Shown piece by piece: positions 44,547 through 54,270 of a stretch of 64,000 nucleotides of DNA (positions are counted from its first letter, which is position 1; every line of letters starts with the position of its first letter). The notes under the pieces are model-generated. The model saw only the letters and a program-made list of their open reading frames with translations. It was not told where the DNA came from and made no database searches. The position numbers were made by a program, and so were the translations under genes. Origin of the DNA: Methanobrevibacter thaueri (GTDB taxonomy: Archaea; Methanobacteriota; Methanobacteria; Methanobacteriales; Methanobacteriaceae); contig NZ_MZGS01000016.1 of assembly GCF_003111625.1 (NCBI RefSeq), forward strand, positions 62,001 through 126,000, written 5' to 3'.

Positions 44547-44631
44547 GTTTGAAGTAATTGAAAGAGGGAATTTGAAAGATAGTATTACGTGTTTGTCCTA
44601 TTAATGCTAAGCTATTGAGATTACTTCAAAC
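44547..44631 (-). ncRNA. Candidate small structured RNA
   Basis: TTACTTCAAAC (44621-44631) and GTTTGAAGTAA (44547-44557) form an 11-bp perfect terminal stem around a 63-base interior with no frame. Read leftwards, a TATA-like ATTTATATTA (44653-44662) is centred about 26 bases before 44631, the usual archaeal distance to a transcript start. It is not tRNA-like (stem too long, no T-loop at the right place) and lacks clear C/D boxes. Strand and function are inferred. Confidence 0.4.
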
Positions 44632-44652
44632 CTATATAATAGTTAGACTTAC

Positions 44653-44720
44653 TAATATAAATACTTTTTTATAAAAAAGTATTACTTTAATTAATATAAA
44701 ATACAATATAAGTATTACTT
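44653..44720 (-). promoter_or_regulatory. Bipartite AAGTATTACTT element and promoter
   Basis: AAGTATTACTT occurs at 44677-44687 and 44710-44720, 33 bp apart with a TATA-like stretch between, the same layout and spacing as the triplicate before the metal ATPase at 62 kb. Next to it AATACTTTTT and AAAAAGTATT (44660-44683) form another inverted repeat. It lies just upstream (leftward) of the candidate RNA and after the DUF3194 gene. Confidence 0.5.
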
Positions 44721-44739
44721 AAAATTTGAAAAAAAATAA

Positions 44740-45024
44740 TTAAACTCTGAAATTCTCATCAATATAAGAATCAAAGCCTAAATAAGCCTCATCAATTGCT
44801 TGCATAATCTGATCTTGACTGATTTCAGACAGCTCATCAAAGCTAACTCCAACGTCAACGTCAACATCAAGCTGTTCGTTTTCATAGCTTAAAAGAATGT
44901 CCAAGTCCAAGTCTTCAATTTCCTTGCTTGGAAGGGCTTTTGAAACTTCATGTTCCAGGATTTCACCGAACTTATCGGAAATTTCGGCCAAATCATCTGA
45001 AGTTAATACCTTAAGTTTTGACAT
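44740..45024 (-). CDS. DUF3194 family protein
   Basis: A 94-aa acidic protein (LTSDDLAEISDKFGEILEHEVSKAL ... LDVDVDVGVSFDELSEISQDQ) of the type regularly found just after prefoldin beta in Methanobacteriales and other archaea. Function unknown; the steady neighbourhood suggests a role in protein folding or translation. 35 bases after prefoldin beta. Confidence 0.75.
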   Translation of the reverse strand: MSKLKVLTSDDLAEISDKFGEILEHEVSKALPSKEIEDLDLDILLSYENEQLDVDVDVGVSFDELSEISQDQIMQAIDEAYLGFDSYIDENFRV

Positions 45025-45059
45025 AAAAATCGAAAAAAAGAAAAATATAAGGTTTAAGC

Positions 45060-45407
45060 CTATTGGCCCATACCTTGCATAGCAGCTTGAATGGTAGCTT
45101 GCATTTCTTCAAGTTTTTTCATAACTCTGTCTTCTTGACGAGCCATGGTTTGTTTTCTTAACTGAAGGGTTTCTAATTTTTCTTCAGTGTCGGATAAAGC
45201 GTCAGCGTATTCTACTTTAATGAGTAAAGTACCTGCTTGTTTGAACACTTCAGTATTTTCATCGGTTTTTTTAAGTTCTTCTAATGCTTTTTCAGTTTCT
45301 TGAATTTGTACTTCAACATTTTGAATTTGCATGGTTACAGCTTGAGCTTGTTGTTGTAATTGTTGAAACTGATTTAATTGTTGTTGAATGTTTTCAGGAA
45401 TCTCCAT
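45060..45407 (-). CDS. pfdB: Prefoldin beta subunit
   Basis: The 115-aa protein shows the prefoldin beta plan: N-terminal coiled coil (PENIQQQLNQFQQLQQQAQAV), a central beta-hairpin pair (VFKQAGTLLIKVEYADALSD) and C-terminal coiled coil. With two alpha subunits it forms the hexameric holdase that passes unfolded proteins to the thermosome. AGGTGATATT precedes the ATG. Confidence 0.93.
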   Translation of the reverse strand: MEIPENIQQQLNQFQQLQQQAQAVTMQIQNVEVQIQETEKALEELKKTDENTEVFKQAGTLLIKVEYADALSDTEEKLETLQLRKQTMARQEDRVMKKLEEMQATIQAAMQGMGQ

Positions 45408-45443
45408 AATATCACCTATAAGTTTTGATTATTTATATAAACA

Positions 45444-45710
45444 TTAAATTGTCAAGTTATTTATTTGTAATGCTAAGTTAATCCATTTGATTGCAGAGTT
45501 AACGGATGCACGAAAGGATGTTGAATCCTCAGCATCGATATTGATCATGATTTTGGAGTCATCGAGCTCGATGGTCATGGAAGACCTAAAGTCGGGAGCG
45601 GTTTCGAACTCCAGGATTATAGAATCATAAACGATTTTAGCCTGATCGGCATTTTCAAATTCAACGACTATATCACTTTTGACAGATTCAAGAGGGCTTT
45701 CTTCAATCAT
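45444..45710 (-). CDS. pcc1: KEOPS complex subunit Pcc1
   Basis: An 88-aa protein with the Pcc1 pattern (SDIVVEFENADQAKIVYDSI ... RASVNSAIKWINLALQ). Pcc1 dimerises KEOPS, which makes t6A in tRNA with Kae1/Bud32. It overlaps the Brix gene by 8 bases and precedes prefoldin beta, a well-conserved archaeal order. Confidence 0.88.
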   Translation of the reverse strand: MIEESPLESVKSDIVVEFENADQAKIVYDSIILEFETAPDFRSSMTIELDDSKIMINIDAEDSTSFRASVNSAIKWINLALQINNLTI

Positions 45711-46188
45711 TTGAAACCTCTATAATCTTTTTAACATTGATTTGGAAGTTAAGCCTATCTCCAAATTTGTTAATGAAGTAAATTCTAGCAGGTGAATCGT
45801 CGCTTTTGGAAATTAAAATGTAATTATCTTCCGCCTTATCCACTAAATCGAAGTCGAATATCTCGCCCAATACGTTAAGCTCATCAACTTCAGAGACTAT
45901 TTTCAATTGGGATGGAGCGATGTTCATCTTCTCATTTTCAATGGTTGCGCCAATGAGAAGGGTTAACAAAATCTCGCCTTTATTTGAATAGAATGAAATC
46001 CTGCTGGGATTTCCCTTGATTTCATTTACAATAGCTAAGTTGTACTCATCAACTTCCAAAGCCTTCAACAACAGCTCACGCATGTTCATTTTCCCTCTGT
46101 TTACAGAGGTGAAACCGGTTGCATGGGCTAAATTCTTACAAAATTTTCTAGTTTTTTGAGAAGGTTTCCTAGAAGTTGAAATTAACAT
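45703..46188 (-). CDS. Brix domain ribosome-biogenesis protein
   Basis: The 161-aa protein begins LISTSRKPSQKTRKFCKNLA, the archaeal Brix/Imp4-like start, followed by NRGKMNMRELLLKALE. The family acts in rRNA processing and large-subunit assembly. It sits between rpoP/L37Ae and Pcc1 as in other archaea. Confidence 0.9.
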   Translation of the reverse strand: MLISTSRKPSQKTRKFCKNLAHATGFTSVNRGKMNMRELLLKALEVDEYNLAIVNEIKGNPSRISFYSNKGEILLTLLIGATIENEKMNIAPSQLKIVSEVDELNVLGEIFDFDLVDKAEDNYILISKSDDSPARIYFINKFGDRLNFQINVKKIIEVSND

Positions 46189-46231
46189 TTAAATCAAAAA
46201 TAGTAAAAAATTTAGTAAAAGAAGATAATAA

Positions 46232-46363
46232 TTATCTTGCTTTTATGATTCTAGTTACTTCAGGGACTTTTTTAAATAAAATCCTATATCTACATTTAGG
46301 ACATTTATTTTCCATGTAGCTTTTATGATCTACTTCTTCCCCGCAACTTGGACACCAGTACAA
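46232..46363 (-). CDS. rpoP: RNA polymerase subunit P (Rpo12)
   Basis: A 43-aa zinc protein (initiator then [20 protein letters not shown], followed by [13 protein letters not shown]) with the CPxCG ... CPxCR pattern of archaeal Rpo12. The only usable start is TTG at 46363, preceded by GGAGGAATAGG and placed 3 bases after the L37Ae stop. Short length and TTG start make it easy to miss. Confidence 0.92.
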   Translation of the reverse strand: MYWCPSCGEEVDHKSYMENKCPKCRYRILFKKVPEVTRIIKAR

Positions 46364-46366
46364 GGC

Positions 46367-46636
46367 CTATTCCTCCACTTTAATGTCTCTTATACTACGT
46401 GCTGCAGATTTTGCCATAGGGGTTTGTGGAATGTAAGCTCCACCGGTAAATACTGCACCACATTTTTTGCATTTCCAAATTCCAGCAGCTTCTCTTTTTA
46501 CGTATGGTCTATCACATTTAGGACAAACATGATCTTTTTTCATGTTTTCTTCGATGTTTTTAACTACTCTTTTTGCTTTTCTTCCGTATCTTGCACCGAA
46601 CCTTCCTGTAATACCCACTTTTTTAGTTCTTGCCAT
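46367..46636 (-). CDS. rpl37A: Large-subunit ribosomal protein L37Ae (eL43)
   Basis: The 89-aa protein [20 protein letters not shown] with the zinc finger [22 protein letters not shown] is a standard archaeal eL43. First gene of the L37Ae-rpoP-Brix-pcc1-pfdB-DUF3194 run. AAGGAGATAATTTAA precedes the ATG. Confidence 0.96.
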   Translation of the reverse strand: MARTKKVGITGRFGARYGRKAKRVVKNIEENMKKDHVCPKCDRPYVKREAAGIWKCKKCGAVFTGGAYIPQTPMAKSAARSIRDIKVEE

Positions 46637-46738
46637 TTAAATTATCTCCTTAATAATAAAATTTAATATAAATTGATTATGTTAAATAATCATAAAATTA
46701 TCTAATATTATAATATAAGATTAACTCATATTTAAAGC

Positions 46739-46766
46739 TTTGCTTAAAATTAGCATTTTAAGCAAA
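46739..46766. repeat. Perfect 11-bp inverted repeat between guaB and L37Ae
   Basis: TTTGCTTAAAA and TTTTAAGCAAA flank a 6-base loop (TTAGCA). It lies between the guaB stop and the L37Ae start, both leftward, so it could be a guaB terminator, an operator for the ribosomal operon or an RNA processing site. A T-rich run follows on the transcribed side. Confidence 0.45.
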
Positions 46767-46856
46767 AAATAACATTTTGATGAGAAAAAAAGTTCCGCCT
46801 ATAAATCGTATTGATAAAATCCTAATCCCATCAAAAAAATTTAATGTATTATCCAA

Positions 46857-48341
46857 CTAGTCAAGAGTTGGATAATTAGGACTTTCGTTAGTGATCAACA
46901 AGTCATGAGGGTGGGATTCCTTGATTCCACTGCTTGTAATTCTAACGAAGTTTGCTTTCTCTTGCATTGCTTTGATGTCTTTAGCACCGCAATAGCCCAT
47001 GGATGATTTTAAACCACCGACCAATTGGAATAAGATTTCGGCAACGGTACCCTTATACGGTACAGCACCTTCAATTCCTTCTGGAACGTACTTGGTGTGG
47101 TTCATCTTACTTTTTTGACCTTGGAAGTATCTGTCTGCTCCACCGTCATACTCACTGGTCATAGCACCCATAGATCCCATTCCACGGTATTTCTTATACT
47201 GTTTACCGTGCATGATGACAATATCACCAGGAGCCTCTAGGGATGCAGCAAGTAAGTTACCGAGCATTACGGCATCTGCACCTGCACCGATTGCTTTTGC
47301 AACGTCACCGGAGTATCTGATACCACCGTCGGCAATTACCGGAATGCCGGAATCGGCTGCAGCATCAGCAACATCGGAAATTGCGGTTAATTGCGGTACG
47401 CCAACACCTGCTACAATACGGGTGGTACACATTGAACCCGGACCGATACCCACTTTAAGTGCGTCAACACCCATGGATATTAAGTCTTCAGCTGCTTCAG
47501 CGGTAGCAATGTTACCTACACATAATTCCGCATCAATGTTGTCCTTAATGGTTTCAGTGAATTTGACAACGTTCATGTTGTGAGCGTGAGCGCAGTCGAT
47601 TGAAATTATGTCCGCACCTGCTTGGTCAAGTGCCATAGCCCTATCCAAATCGAATGGACCGCATGCGGCTGCAACCAAAAAGTTGCCGTCCTTGTCTCTT
47701 GCGGCATTTGGATATTGTGATCTGTTTAGAATATCTTTAATAGTAATGATTCCGACTAATTTGCCATCGCGTACAACCGGAAGTCTTTCAACTTTATTAT
47801 CATATGCAATATTCAATGCTTCTTCAGCGGAAACCCCCTCATCGACAGTTACCACATCAGAGGTCATTATATCCTTGATTTTTGTGGACATTTCAGATTT
47901 TAAAAATGGTCTGATATCCCTTTTTGAAATAATTCCGAGTATTTCATCGCCTTCAACAACAGGCAATCCGCTGATGAGCTCATCGCGCATTATGGCTTCT
48001 GCTTCAGCGACAGTGGAATCTTGAGAAATTGTTACAACATCACGAATTGTTAAGTCTTCAGCGTTTTTGACCTTTTTGACTTCTTCAACTTGCCTTTCAA
48101 GTGTGATGTTTCTGTGAATTACACCTACTCCCCCTTGTTGTGCCATGGCTATTGCAAGGTCTGCTTCTGTTACAGTGTCCATAGCAGCACTTAAGACAGG
48201 GATGTTTAATTTAATACCTTTTCCTAATTCAATTTTAGTATCAATGTCTTTTGGTTCTACATAACTTGCATTAGGAGTCAATAGAAAATCATCGAAAGTG
48301 TATGACATTCTTGCTTCTTGAACTTTTTTTGAAAATGACAT
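46857..48341 (-). CDS. guaB: IMP dehydrogenase
   Basis: GuaB oxidises IMP to XMP, the committed step to GTP. The 494-aa protein has the barrel with two CBS domains inserted (about 95-215), the active-site loop [17 protein letters not shown] with the catalytic Cys, and the flap [19 protein letters not shown]. Start at ATG 48341, after GGTGTTATTT. Full length and intact. Confidence 0.95.
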   Translation of the reverse strand: MSFSKKVQEARMSYTFDDFLLTPNASYVEPKDIDTKIELGKGIKLNIPVLSAAMDTVTEADLAIAMAQQGGVGVIHRNITLERQVEEVKKVKNAEDLTIRDVVTISQDSTVAEAEAIMRDELISGLPVVEGDEILGIISKRDIRPFLKSEMSTKIKDIMTSDVVTVDEGVSAEEALNIAYDNKVERLPVVRDGKLVGIITIKDILNRSQYPNAARDKDGNFLVAAACGPFDLDRAMALDQAGADIISIDCAHAHNMNVVKFTETIKDNIDAELCVGNIATAEAAEDLISMGVDALKVGIGPGSMCTTRIVAGVGVPQLTAISDVADAAADSGIPVIADGGIRYSGDVAKAIGAGADAVMLGNLLAASLEAPGDIVIMHGKQYKKYRGMGSMGAMTSEYDGGADRYFQGQKSKMNHTKYVPEGIEGAVPYKGTVAEILFQLVGGLKSSMGYCGAKDIKAMQEKANFVRITSSGIKESHPHDLLITNESPNYPTLD

Positions 48342-48354
48342 AAATAACACCTAA

Positions 48355-49068
48355 TTAAAATGAATCTAATAATTCTTTAAGCTCAGCTACTGCTGTATGG
48401 TGGATTTTACCAGTATTCCTGTCTCCACCTACACAAGCTGCTCCTCTAATACCGACCACATCACAACCGATATCATGTAAAGGTTTCAATTGGTCTTTTT
48501 TAACGGAACCTGCAAGTGCAGTCAACAAACCGTAACTGTGAGCTTCGTCAACGAATTCTTTCAATTTGTCTAAATCTAAATAATCGAATAATGTATGACC
48601 GTCTTTAACAGCAGTGTCAAGCATTGCAAGGTCGCATCCAGCATCCTTTGCCACTTTTGGTATTTCCATAGGATCGACCGCACCTACACGGTGAGCGTCA
48701 GCATAACCTGCTGCAACAATAATTGTATCTTCACTTACATCTTTTACAGTTTTTACAACGTTTTCCATGACTTCAACAGCTTCATCATGGTCTTTTGTTC
48801 CATATAATCCAACTTTAATGTAATCTGCTCCTGAAACATGTGCACCCATTGCTGCAAGTGAAACTGTACCTGGTTTGTATGGCACGTCACCTAAAGTAGC
48901 GCTGACAAGTTTGTCTTCAGGAGTTAGTTCTCTAATTTCTTTTATAACCCATGGGAAATTAGCTCCAAGGGAACCTTCCTTAGGATTTTTTACATCTACT
49001 ATATCTGCTCCACCTTCAATTGATTCGAGAGCTTCTTCACGATTTATAGGACTTATTAATAGAAGCAT
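48355..49068 (-). CDS. mfnB: (5-formylfuran-3-yl)methyl phosphate synthase
   Basis: MfnB builds the furan ring of methanofuran from two glyceraldehyde-3-phosphate molecules. The 237-aa barrel has the key residues Lys27 ([12 protein letters not shown]) and Lys85 (YIKVGLYG) and the conserved [15 protein letters not shown] end. Methanofuran is the first C1 carrier of methanogenesis from CO2. It starts upstream of guaB with a 13-base gap. Confidence 0.93.
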   Translation of the reverse strand: MLLLISPINREEALESIEGGADIVDVKNPKEGSLGANFPWVIKEIRELTPEDKLVSATLGDVPYKPGTVSLAAMGAHVSGADYIKVGLYGTKDHDEAVEVMENVVKTVKDVSEDTIIVAAGYADAHRVGAVDPMEIPKVAKDAGCDLAMLDTAVKDGHTLFDYLDLDKLKEFVDEAHSYGLLTALAGSVKKDQLKPLHDIGCDVVGIRGAACVGGDRNTGKIHHTAVAELKELLDSF

Positions 49069-49180
49069 ATATTTCCTCCAATAAAATATAATTTTATAAT
49101 ATAATAATATTACTTCTTTATTATTTATAAGATTATTGTTTTTAAGAAAAATAAAATGAGAAATTTAAAAAAAAATAAAA

Positions 49181-50374
49181 TTAATAAGGGGAATCATTTT
49201 TGGAAACGTTGTCCTTGATCTTGCCGTGGGCCCTCGGATAGAATCCAACATCAGTTGAGAGTTTCCTCATGTTCTCGAGTATTTCGTTGGTAGGGATGCT
49301 TAAGGGACAGTTGAGTGTGCACAATCCGCATAGCGTGCACATGTAAAGGCCTGAGTTGAAGCAGGTCTCGTCATCCTCGATGAACTTTGACATTGCAACC
49401 CCACGTCCTCCAAGGTAGTTGTTGAAGCCGAATTCGTTACCGACGGCATTGTAGACAGGACAGTGAACGATGCAGTTTCCACAGCCTATGCAGTACAGGC
49501 ATTCCTCAATCGCCTCGCTTCTTCCATTGTCCAGAAGTATGACAACAACCCTTTCAGCACCATACATGTTCTTTATGAGTTTTTTCTCGATATCAGCTGT
49601 TTTTGACGGTCCGGATATCACATTCATATATGATGTGACATAGCTTCCTGTTGCAAATATGGTTTCCAGCTTAACAATAGAGATTGCGTCTTCCAATGTC
49701 GGCACTATTTTATCGATTCCGGCTACGATTATATGCAAATCCTTCAGTGAAACTATTGAAATATTGCCCTCATTGTGCACCATTACAAGGGATCCCTCTT
49801 CAGACGCTATTGCATTGGCTCCACTTATACCTACTCTTGCATTTTCAAGGCGTTTTAGCACATCAGCCCTTACCGCCCGCATGATTTCCTGAGCGTCAGG
49901 GTTGACATTGACGTCAAGTGACTCGTTGACAATGCCTGTGATGTCTTCAATATTTAAATGTGAAGCAGGACCTGTTGGATGAACCGGCTTGTTGTCAGTC
50001 TTTTTGAGCTGCAATATGCGGTCTCCCAAATCAGTTTCGACAACATCAATCTTTAAATGGTTTTTTAAATTAATCTCACCTAAGGTGTTGGATTTGGCCT
50101 TGGCTATGACCTCTGCATCATACTCATCAATCAATCCATCGATTATGTCCAACGCATCCTGTGATGTTTTGGCAAATTCAACCTCAATGCCATTGCGCTT
50201 AAACGAATCGATAACCTGATTGAACAGCTCATCCTTGTTTTCAAAGGAATATTTTTTGATTTCCTGAACCCTTTTGGTCAGTCTTTTGGTGGATTCGGAG
50301 TCCTTGATGCTGTTAGATCTGCTCTTGACAGTATCAAATGACTTTCTCATTGTTTCAAGTTCACTCTTCTTCAT
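49181..50374 (-). CDS. LUD-domain iron-sulfur protein (LutB-like)
   Basis: The 397-aa protein has a LUD domain (about 60-270; SGANAIASEEGSLVMVHNEG) and two [4Fe-4S] motifs near the end (CIGCGNCIVHCPVY and CTLCGLCTLNCPLS). With the CCG-domain gene upstream it resembles the LutAB lactate-oxidation pair of bacteria, but methanogen versions are uncharacterised and may handle another hydroxyacid or redox carrier. The ATG at 50374 lies inside the upstream gene's last codons, showing coupling. Confidence 0.8.
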   Translation of the reverse strand: MKKSELETMRKSFDTVKSRSNSIKDSESTKRLTKRVQEIKKYSFENKDELFNQVIDSFKRNGIEVEFAKTSQDALDIIDGLIDEYDAEVIAKAKSNTLGEINLKNHLKIDVVETDLGDRILQLKKTDNKPVHPTGPASHLNIEDITGIVNESLDVNVNPDAQEIMRAVRADVLKRLENARVGISGANAIASEEGSLVMVHNEGNISIVSLKDLHIIVAGIDKIVPTLEDAISIVKLETIFATGSYVTSYMNVISGPSKTADIEKKLIKNMYGAERVVVILLDNGRSEAIEECLYCIGCGNCIVHCPVYNAVGNEFGFNNYLGGRGVAMSKFIEDDETCFNSGLYMCTLCGLCTLNCPLSIPTNEILENMRKLSTDVGFYPRAHGKIKDNVSKNDSPY

Positions 50375-51032
50375 CCAAACCACCATATTTAACTAAAAAT
50401 TCAGTCAGGTCAAGCACTTCAAGCTCATCATTGCTTAAGTTAAGCTTACAGAAGGGACATGCGGTTACAAGAGTCTTACATCCTGTATCCATAGCCTGGC
50501 CTATTCTTGTCTTCGCCATCTGTGTTGCTATTTCGGGATAGGCTGACTTCACACCGCCGCCAGCACCGCAGCACAGACTGTTCTCACGGTTGTTTTCCAT
50601 TTCAACAATGTTGGCCAATGCCCCTATAACGTTTCTAGGCTCATCGAAAACCTCCATGTGGCGAGCCAAATGACAGGAATCATGATAGGTAACGTCCAGT
50701 TCACCTTTTTCAAGATTGAGCTTGCCGTCCCTAATCAGTTCATCAAGCAATTGGGATATGTGAATGACATCCAATCCTTCATAATCCTCTTTTAATGTCT
50801 TGTAGCATCCTGCACATGACGTGATGATTTTTTCACCATTTAAGATTTCTGTATTCTTTTCTATTTGTCTTTGGGCTTCATTAAAAAAGCCAGTCCTTAG
50901 TAGAACTGACCCACAACATTTCTCATCTTCCAAAATATGATAATCCACACCCGCAATGTCCAATAATTTTTCGGTTGCCTTCTGGATTGAAGTTTCCTTC
51001 TCTCTTGCGGTGCAGCCTCTAAAATAAAGCAT
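50361..51032 (-). CDS. CCG-domain iron-sulfur protein (LutA/HdrD-like)
   Basis: The 223-aa protein has two cysteine-rich CCG domains (EDEKCCGSVLLRTG with CAGC, and ENSLCCGAGGGVK with CPFC, plus a YHDSCHLARH motif). In HdrB/HdrD such domains hold a noncubane [4Fe-4S] at a disulphide site; in LutA they act in lactate oxidation. It lacks a ferredoxin domain, which the neighbouring LUD protein supplies. Confidence 0.82.
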   Translation of the reverse strand: MLYFRGCTAREKETSIQKATEKLLDIAGVDYHILEDEKCCGSVLLRTGFFNEAQRQIEKNTEILNGEKIITSCAGCYKTLKEDYEGLDVIHISQLLDELIRDGKLNLEKGELDVTYHDSCHLARHMEVFDEPRNVIGALANIVEMENNRENSLCCGAGGGVKSAYPEIATQMAKTRIGQAMDTGCKTLVTACPFCKLNLSNDELEVLDLTEFLVKYGGLDEEE

Positions 51033-51382
51033 TATTCATCCTCTTCATCATCAAGGGATATTTCATTGTTAATAGCCACTTCCTTGACTATCTTGTTGAT
51101 TTCGTCCTGCAGCCTATCTACTCTATTGAACAACCCAAATATTATGTAAAACAGTACCACAAATACTGCTATGATAATAAAGTCCAAACCACGGGTTATA
51201 CCGAAGAGTCTCGCAAATTGCTCACTGGCCCTTGGGAATATGGAGAACAAAATCACGAACAGCCACAATATTGTCCATAGGATAAGGGTAATCAGGGATT
51301 GTTTTTGCTTTAAATACCTATAAACAAACCATAATATGGCCAATATTGAGATTATTGGAAATAATATTGAATATAATAACAT
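51032..51382 (-). CDS. DUF2304 membrane protein
   Basis: A 116-aa protein with three membrane helices and a cytosolic coiled, acidic tail (NRVDRLQDEINKIVKEVA). DUF2304 proteins are regularly next to family 2 glycosyltransferases, as here, and probably take part in polyprenol-sugar work. The stop shares a base with the next start (TAATG). Confidence 0.85.
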   Translation of the reverse strand: MLLYSILFPIISILAILWFVYRYLKQKQSLITLILWTILWLFVILFSIFPRASEQFARLFGITRGLDFIIIAVFVVLFYIIFGLFNRVDRLQDEINKIVKEVAINNEISLDDEEDE

Positions 51383-51390
51383 TTAATCAC

Positions 51391-52095
51391 CTAAAACTGA
51401 TGTTTAATCATTTGAATTAAAATTTTAAATGCCTCTTTTACATTTGTTCCTTTTGCCTGGGTTTCAGGAGTGTAGATAGTTTGAATCGGAACCTCAGCAA
51501 ATGGAATGTTGTTATCGTTGACTTCACGTATGAATTCAGAGGAAATGAGATAACCCCTGGCATTGATATTGATCTTTTTTAAGGCATCCTTTGTAATTGC
51601 CCTGAAACCTGTCTGTGAATCGCTTACGTTAACCTTATAGAATATTCTTGTCAGAAGGTTCATGACCAAATTTGCAAAATTCCTGCTGAACGGCATGTCC
51701 TTAAGTGGTCTGACACCAATGACCGCCTGGGCCTCGCCTGTAACGAGAGGCCTTATCACATTATCCAAATCATCAGCGGAATGCTGGCCATCCGAATCCA
51801 TGCTAACAACATATTTCGGGTTATACTTTAAAACAGCATCAAATCCTGTTTGTGTTGCAACGCCAACTCCACGATTGATTATCAATGAATAGACATGAAT
51901 CTTATCTGGAAATTTCCTTTTGGATTCTAGGATAACATCCAAAGTATTGTCTGATGAGCCGTCATTTACCACAACCATGTTGTATCCCTTTTCGGCAATT
52001 GATTCTATGACAGGCTGTATTCTTGTCGCTTCATTATATGCTGGAAGAACCACATATGTCGCATTCTTATCTTCCAAGGTTAACTCGTATTCCAT
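51391..52095 (-). CDS. Family 2 glycosyltransferase (dolichyl-phosphate sugar synthase type)
   Basis: The 234-aa protein has TYVVLPAYNEATRIQPVIESI, the metal-binding acids in SMDSDGQHSADDL and the NVSDSQTGFRAITKDAL segment typical of DPM1-like enzymes. It probably moves a sugar from a nucleotide donor to dolichol phosphate at the membrane surface, with the DUF2304 partner, for N-glycans or wall polymers. Confidence 0.88.
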   Translation of the reverse strand: MEYELTLEDKNATYVVLPAYNEATRIQPVIESIAEKGYNMVVVNDGSSDNTLDVILESKRKFPDKIHVYSLIINRGVGVATQTGFDAVLKYNPKYVVSMDSDGQHSADDLDNVIRPLVTGEAQAVIGVRPLKDMPFSRNFANLVMNLLTRIFYKVNVSDSQTGFRAITKDALKKININARGYLISSEFIREVNDNNIPFAEVPIQTIYTPETQAKGTNVKEAFKILIQMIKHQF

Positions 52096-52105
52096 TTCAC
52101 ATCAC

Positions 52106-52564
<459 letters not shown>

Positions 52565-52624
52565 CTAAATTCACCTTATGAAAAAATATGTCTTTAATAA
52601 TATAAATGTTTAGTTAAAAATAAT

Positions 52625-52659
52625 AAAGTATTATGAATTAATACCGTGAGTAATACTTT
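52625..52659. promoter_or_regulatory. AAAGTATTA-N17-TAATACTTT inverted repeat
   Basis: Perfect 9-bp arms (52625-52633 and 52651-52659) lie upstream of the ribC promoter and just after the cbiO stop. The half-sites share GTATTA/TAATAC with the AAGTATTACTT boxes near the metal ATPase, and the long spacing recalls NikR-type operators (GTATGA-N16-TCATAC in E. coli). Regulator unknown. Confidence 0.45.
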
Positions 52660-52699
52660 GACTTCAAATTTTATGAAAAAAATATGTGTCAAAAAAAAA

Positions 52700-53533
52700 T
52701 TAGTTTTTATTTAACAATTCTAAAAACTTATCCTTAGCTTCATCAATTGTTAGCGGATAATCCCCTTTCATGTCAAATCCTTCACTTTCAAGCTGTTGAA
52801 ACAAGTCTGTGACAATAGGGACCTTTAGATTAGCCTGTTCCAATATTTCAGGTTTTGCAAAAATTTCCTTAGGAGTTCCTTCAGCAATCAATAAACCGTC
52901 AACTAAAACAAAAACCTTCTTAGCGTAATTTGGCACCAAATCAACTTCATGTGTTGAAATTACGATTGTAATTCCCTCATCATTAAGTTCATTCAACAAA
53001 ATGGACAAATCAACTACCCCTTGAGGATCCAATCCTGCGGTAGGTTCATCCAATACCATGACTTCAGGTTTCATTGCAAGAATTCCTGCAATGGCAACTC
53101 TTTTCTTCTGACCTCCACTTAAATGATGCGGTGCGGTCTTTTCAAATCCTGACATTCCTACGCGTGACAAAGCCTCTTCAACCCTGTCCTGAACTTCCTC
53201 CATAGGCAAACCCAAATTGAGCGGTCCAAAAGCAACATCTTCCTCAACTGTTGGAGCGAAAATCTGATCATCCGGATTTTGGAAAACGATTCCCACCTTT
53301 TGCCTGAACTTGAGTAAGGACTTCTTATCATATTTCAATTCTTCACCATCAATGAACACCTGGCCTTCATCAGGCTGGTAGATACCGTTCAAATGAAGAA
53401 ACAATGTGGATTTACCTGCGCCGTTTTTACCTAAAAGAGCAACCATATCGCCCTTTTCGACCTTTAAGCTAACTCCCTTAAGCGCCTGATAATCAGCATT
53501 ATATGAATATTTGATATTTTTTACCTCTAACAT
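52700..53533 (-). CDS. cbiO: Cobalt/nickel ECF transporter ATPase
   Basis: The 277-aa ABC protein has GKNGAGKST, the ECF-type Q-loop FQNPDDQIFAPTV, LSGGQKKRVAIAGIL and VMVLDEPTAGLDP. It powers the CbiMNQ importer encoded just upstream. Start at ATG 53533 after AAAGGAG; a longer frame to 53626 overlaps cbiQ and is unlikely. Cobalt (for corrinoids) or nickel (for F430 and hydrogenase) cannot be told apart from the sequence. Confidence 0.92.
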   Translation of the reverse strand: MLEVKNIKYSYNADYQALKGVSLKVEKGDMVALLGKNGAGKSTLFLHLNGIYQPDEGQVFIDGEELKYDKKSLLKFRQKVGIVFQNPDDQIFAPTVEEDVAFGPLNLGLPMEEVQDRVEEALSRVGMSGFEKTAPHHLSGGQKKRVAIAGILAMKPEVMVLDEPTAGLDPQGVVDLSILLNELNDEGITIVISTHEVDLVPNYAKKVFVLVDGLLIAEGTPKEIFAKPEILEQANLKVPIVTDLFQQLESEGFDMKGDYPLTIDEAKDKFLELLNKN

Positions 53534-53534
53534 T

Positions 53535-54230
53535 TTAATTCTCCTTTTTTCTTGGTTCATAAACTGGAAGTTCACCAGTGTAACCTCTTGAATCCAGTGC
53601 AAATTGCAATGTTTCACTTTTGTCAAGAGACCTTAAAAATATTGTACTTACAAGAGCGCCCAAAGACTTGAATGATGTCCAATATGAATGATAACCTAGT
53701 CTTGTATCCTGTGCCTTTTGCATGGTATCGATTTCATTCAAGAATATGAAAATTGCATTATACATCAGAAGAGCGATTTCAACCATGACTTTAGGAACTT
53801 TCAAAGTTCTTAAACAATTTAAAATCTTTGCAATAGGTGTTGTGAGGGCTAAAAAGCCTAAACATGGCAAACAGCCAAATACTCTCATAAATGTATAAAC
53901 CGCATAATGGAAAGAGTCTGTAGTGACCACTATACCAAATATTCCGGTTTCATAAATGACTTCTCCTTTTCCAAAGAAGAACATCAAGAATAGACAGGTT
54001 ATAACAAGAAATGCCATTGGAAGTGATAGGAATTTCAAATAGGATTTATAGTTGATTTTAGCAATGGCCAATATTACAATGGACATTACAATGAATATGA
54101 ATATGTCAAAATATAGATTATCAAGTGCTAATGTTAAAATCAGTAAGAAAATTGTTAAAAACAATTTCAAATAAGGATTAGTTTCAGTTAATGCATTGTG
54201 ATGCGCAATATAATCCATATCAAATTTCAT
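53535..54230 (-). CDS. cbiQ: ECF transporter membrane coupling subunit
   Basis: The 231-aa protein has about five membrane helices and the cytosolic coupling helices with Ala-Arg-type motifs (DTRLGYHSYWTSFKSLGALV and LALDSRGYTG-like FALDSRGYTG). It links CbiO to the substrate subunit CbiM. Ends 1 base before cbiO starts. Confidence 0.92.
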   Translation of the reverse strand: MKFDMDYIAHHNALTETNPYLKLFLTIFLLILTLALDNLYFDIFIFIVMSIVILAIAKINYKSYLKFLSLPMAFLVITCLFLMFFFGKGEVIYETGIFGIVVTTDSFHYAVYTFMRVFGCLPCLGFLALTTPIAKILNCLRTLKVPKVMVEIALLMYNAIFIFLNEIDTMQKAQDTRLGYHSYWTSFKSLGALVSTIFLRSLDKSETLQFALDSRGYTGELPVYEPRKKEN

Positions 54231-54270
54231 AAAATCACTTAAAAAAAGAAAAAGTAATAAAGAAGATTAA

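Noticed and set aside
44547-44631. tRNA-like element
   Set aside because: A segment resembling TTCAAATTCC occurs, but the outer stem is 11 bp, the D-arm and anticodon arm cannot be formed and positions 8-9 do not fit.
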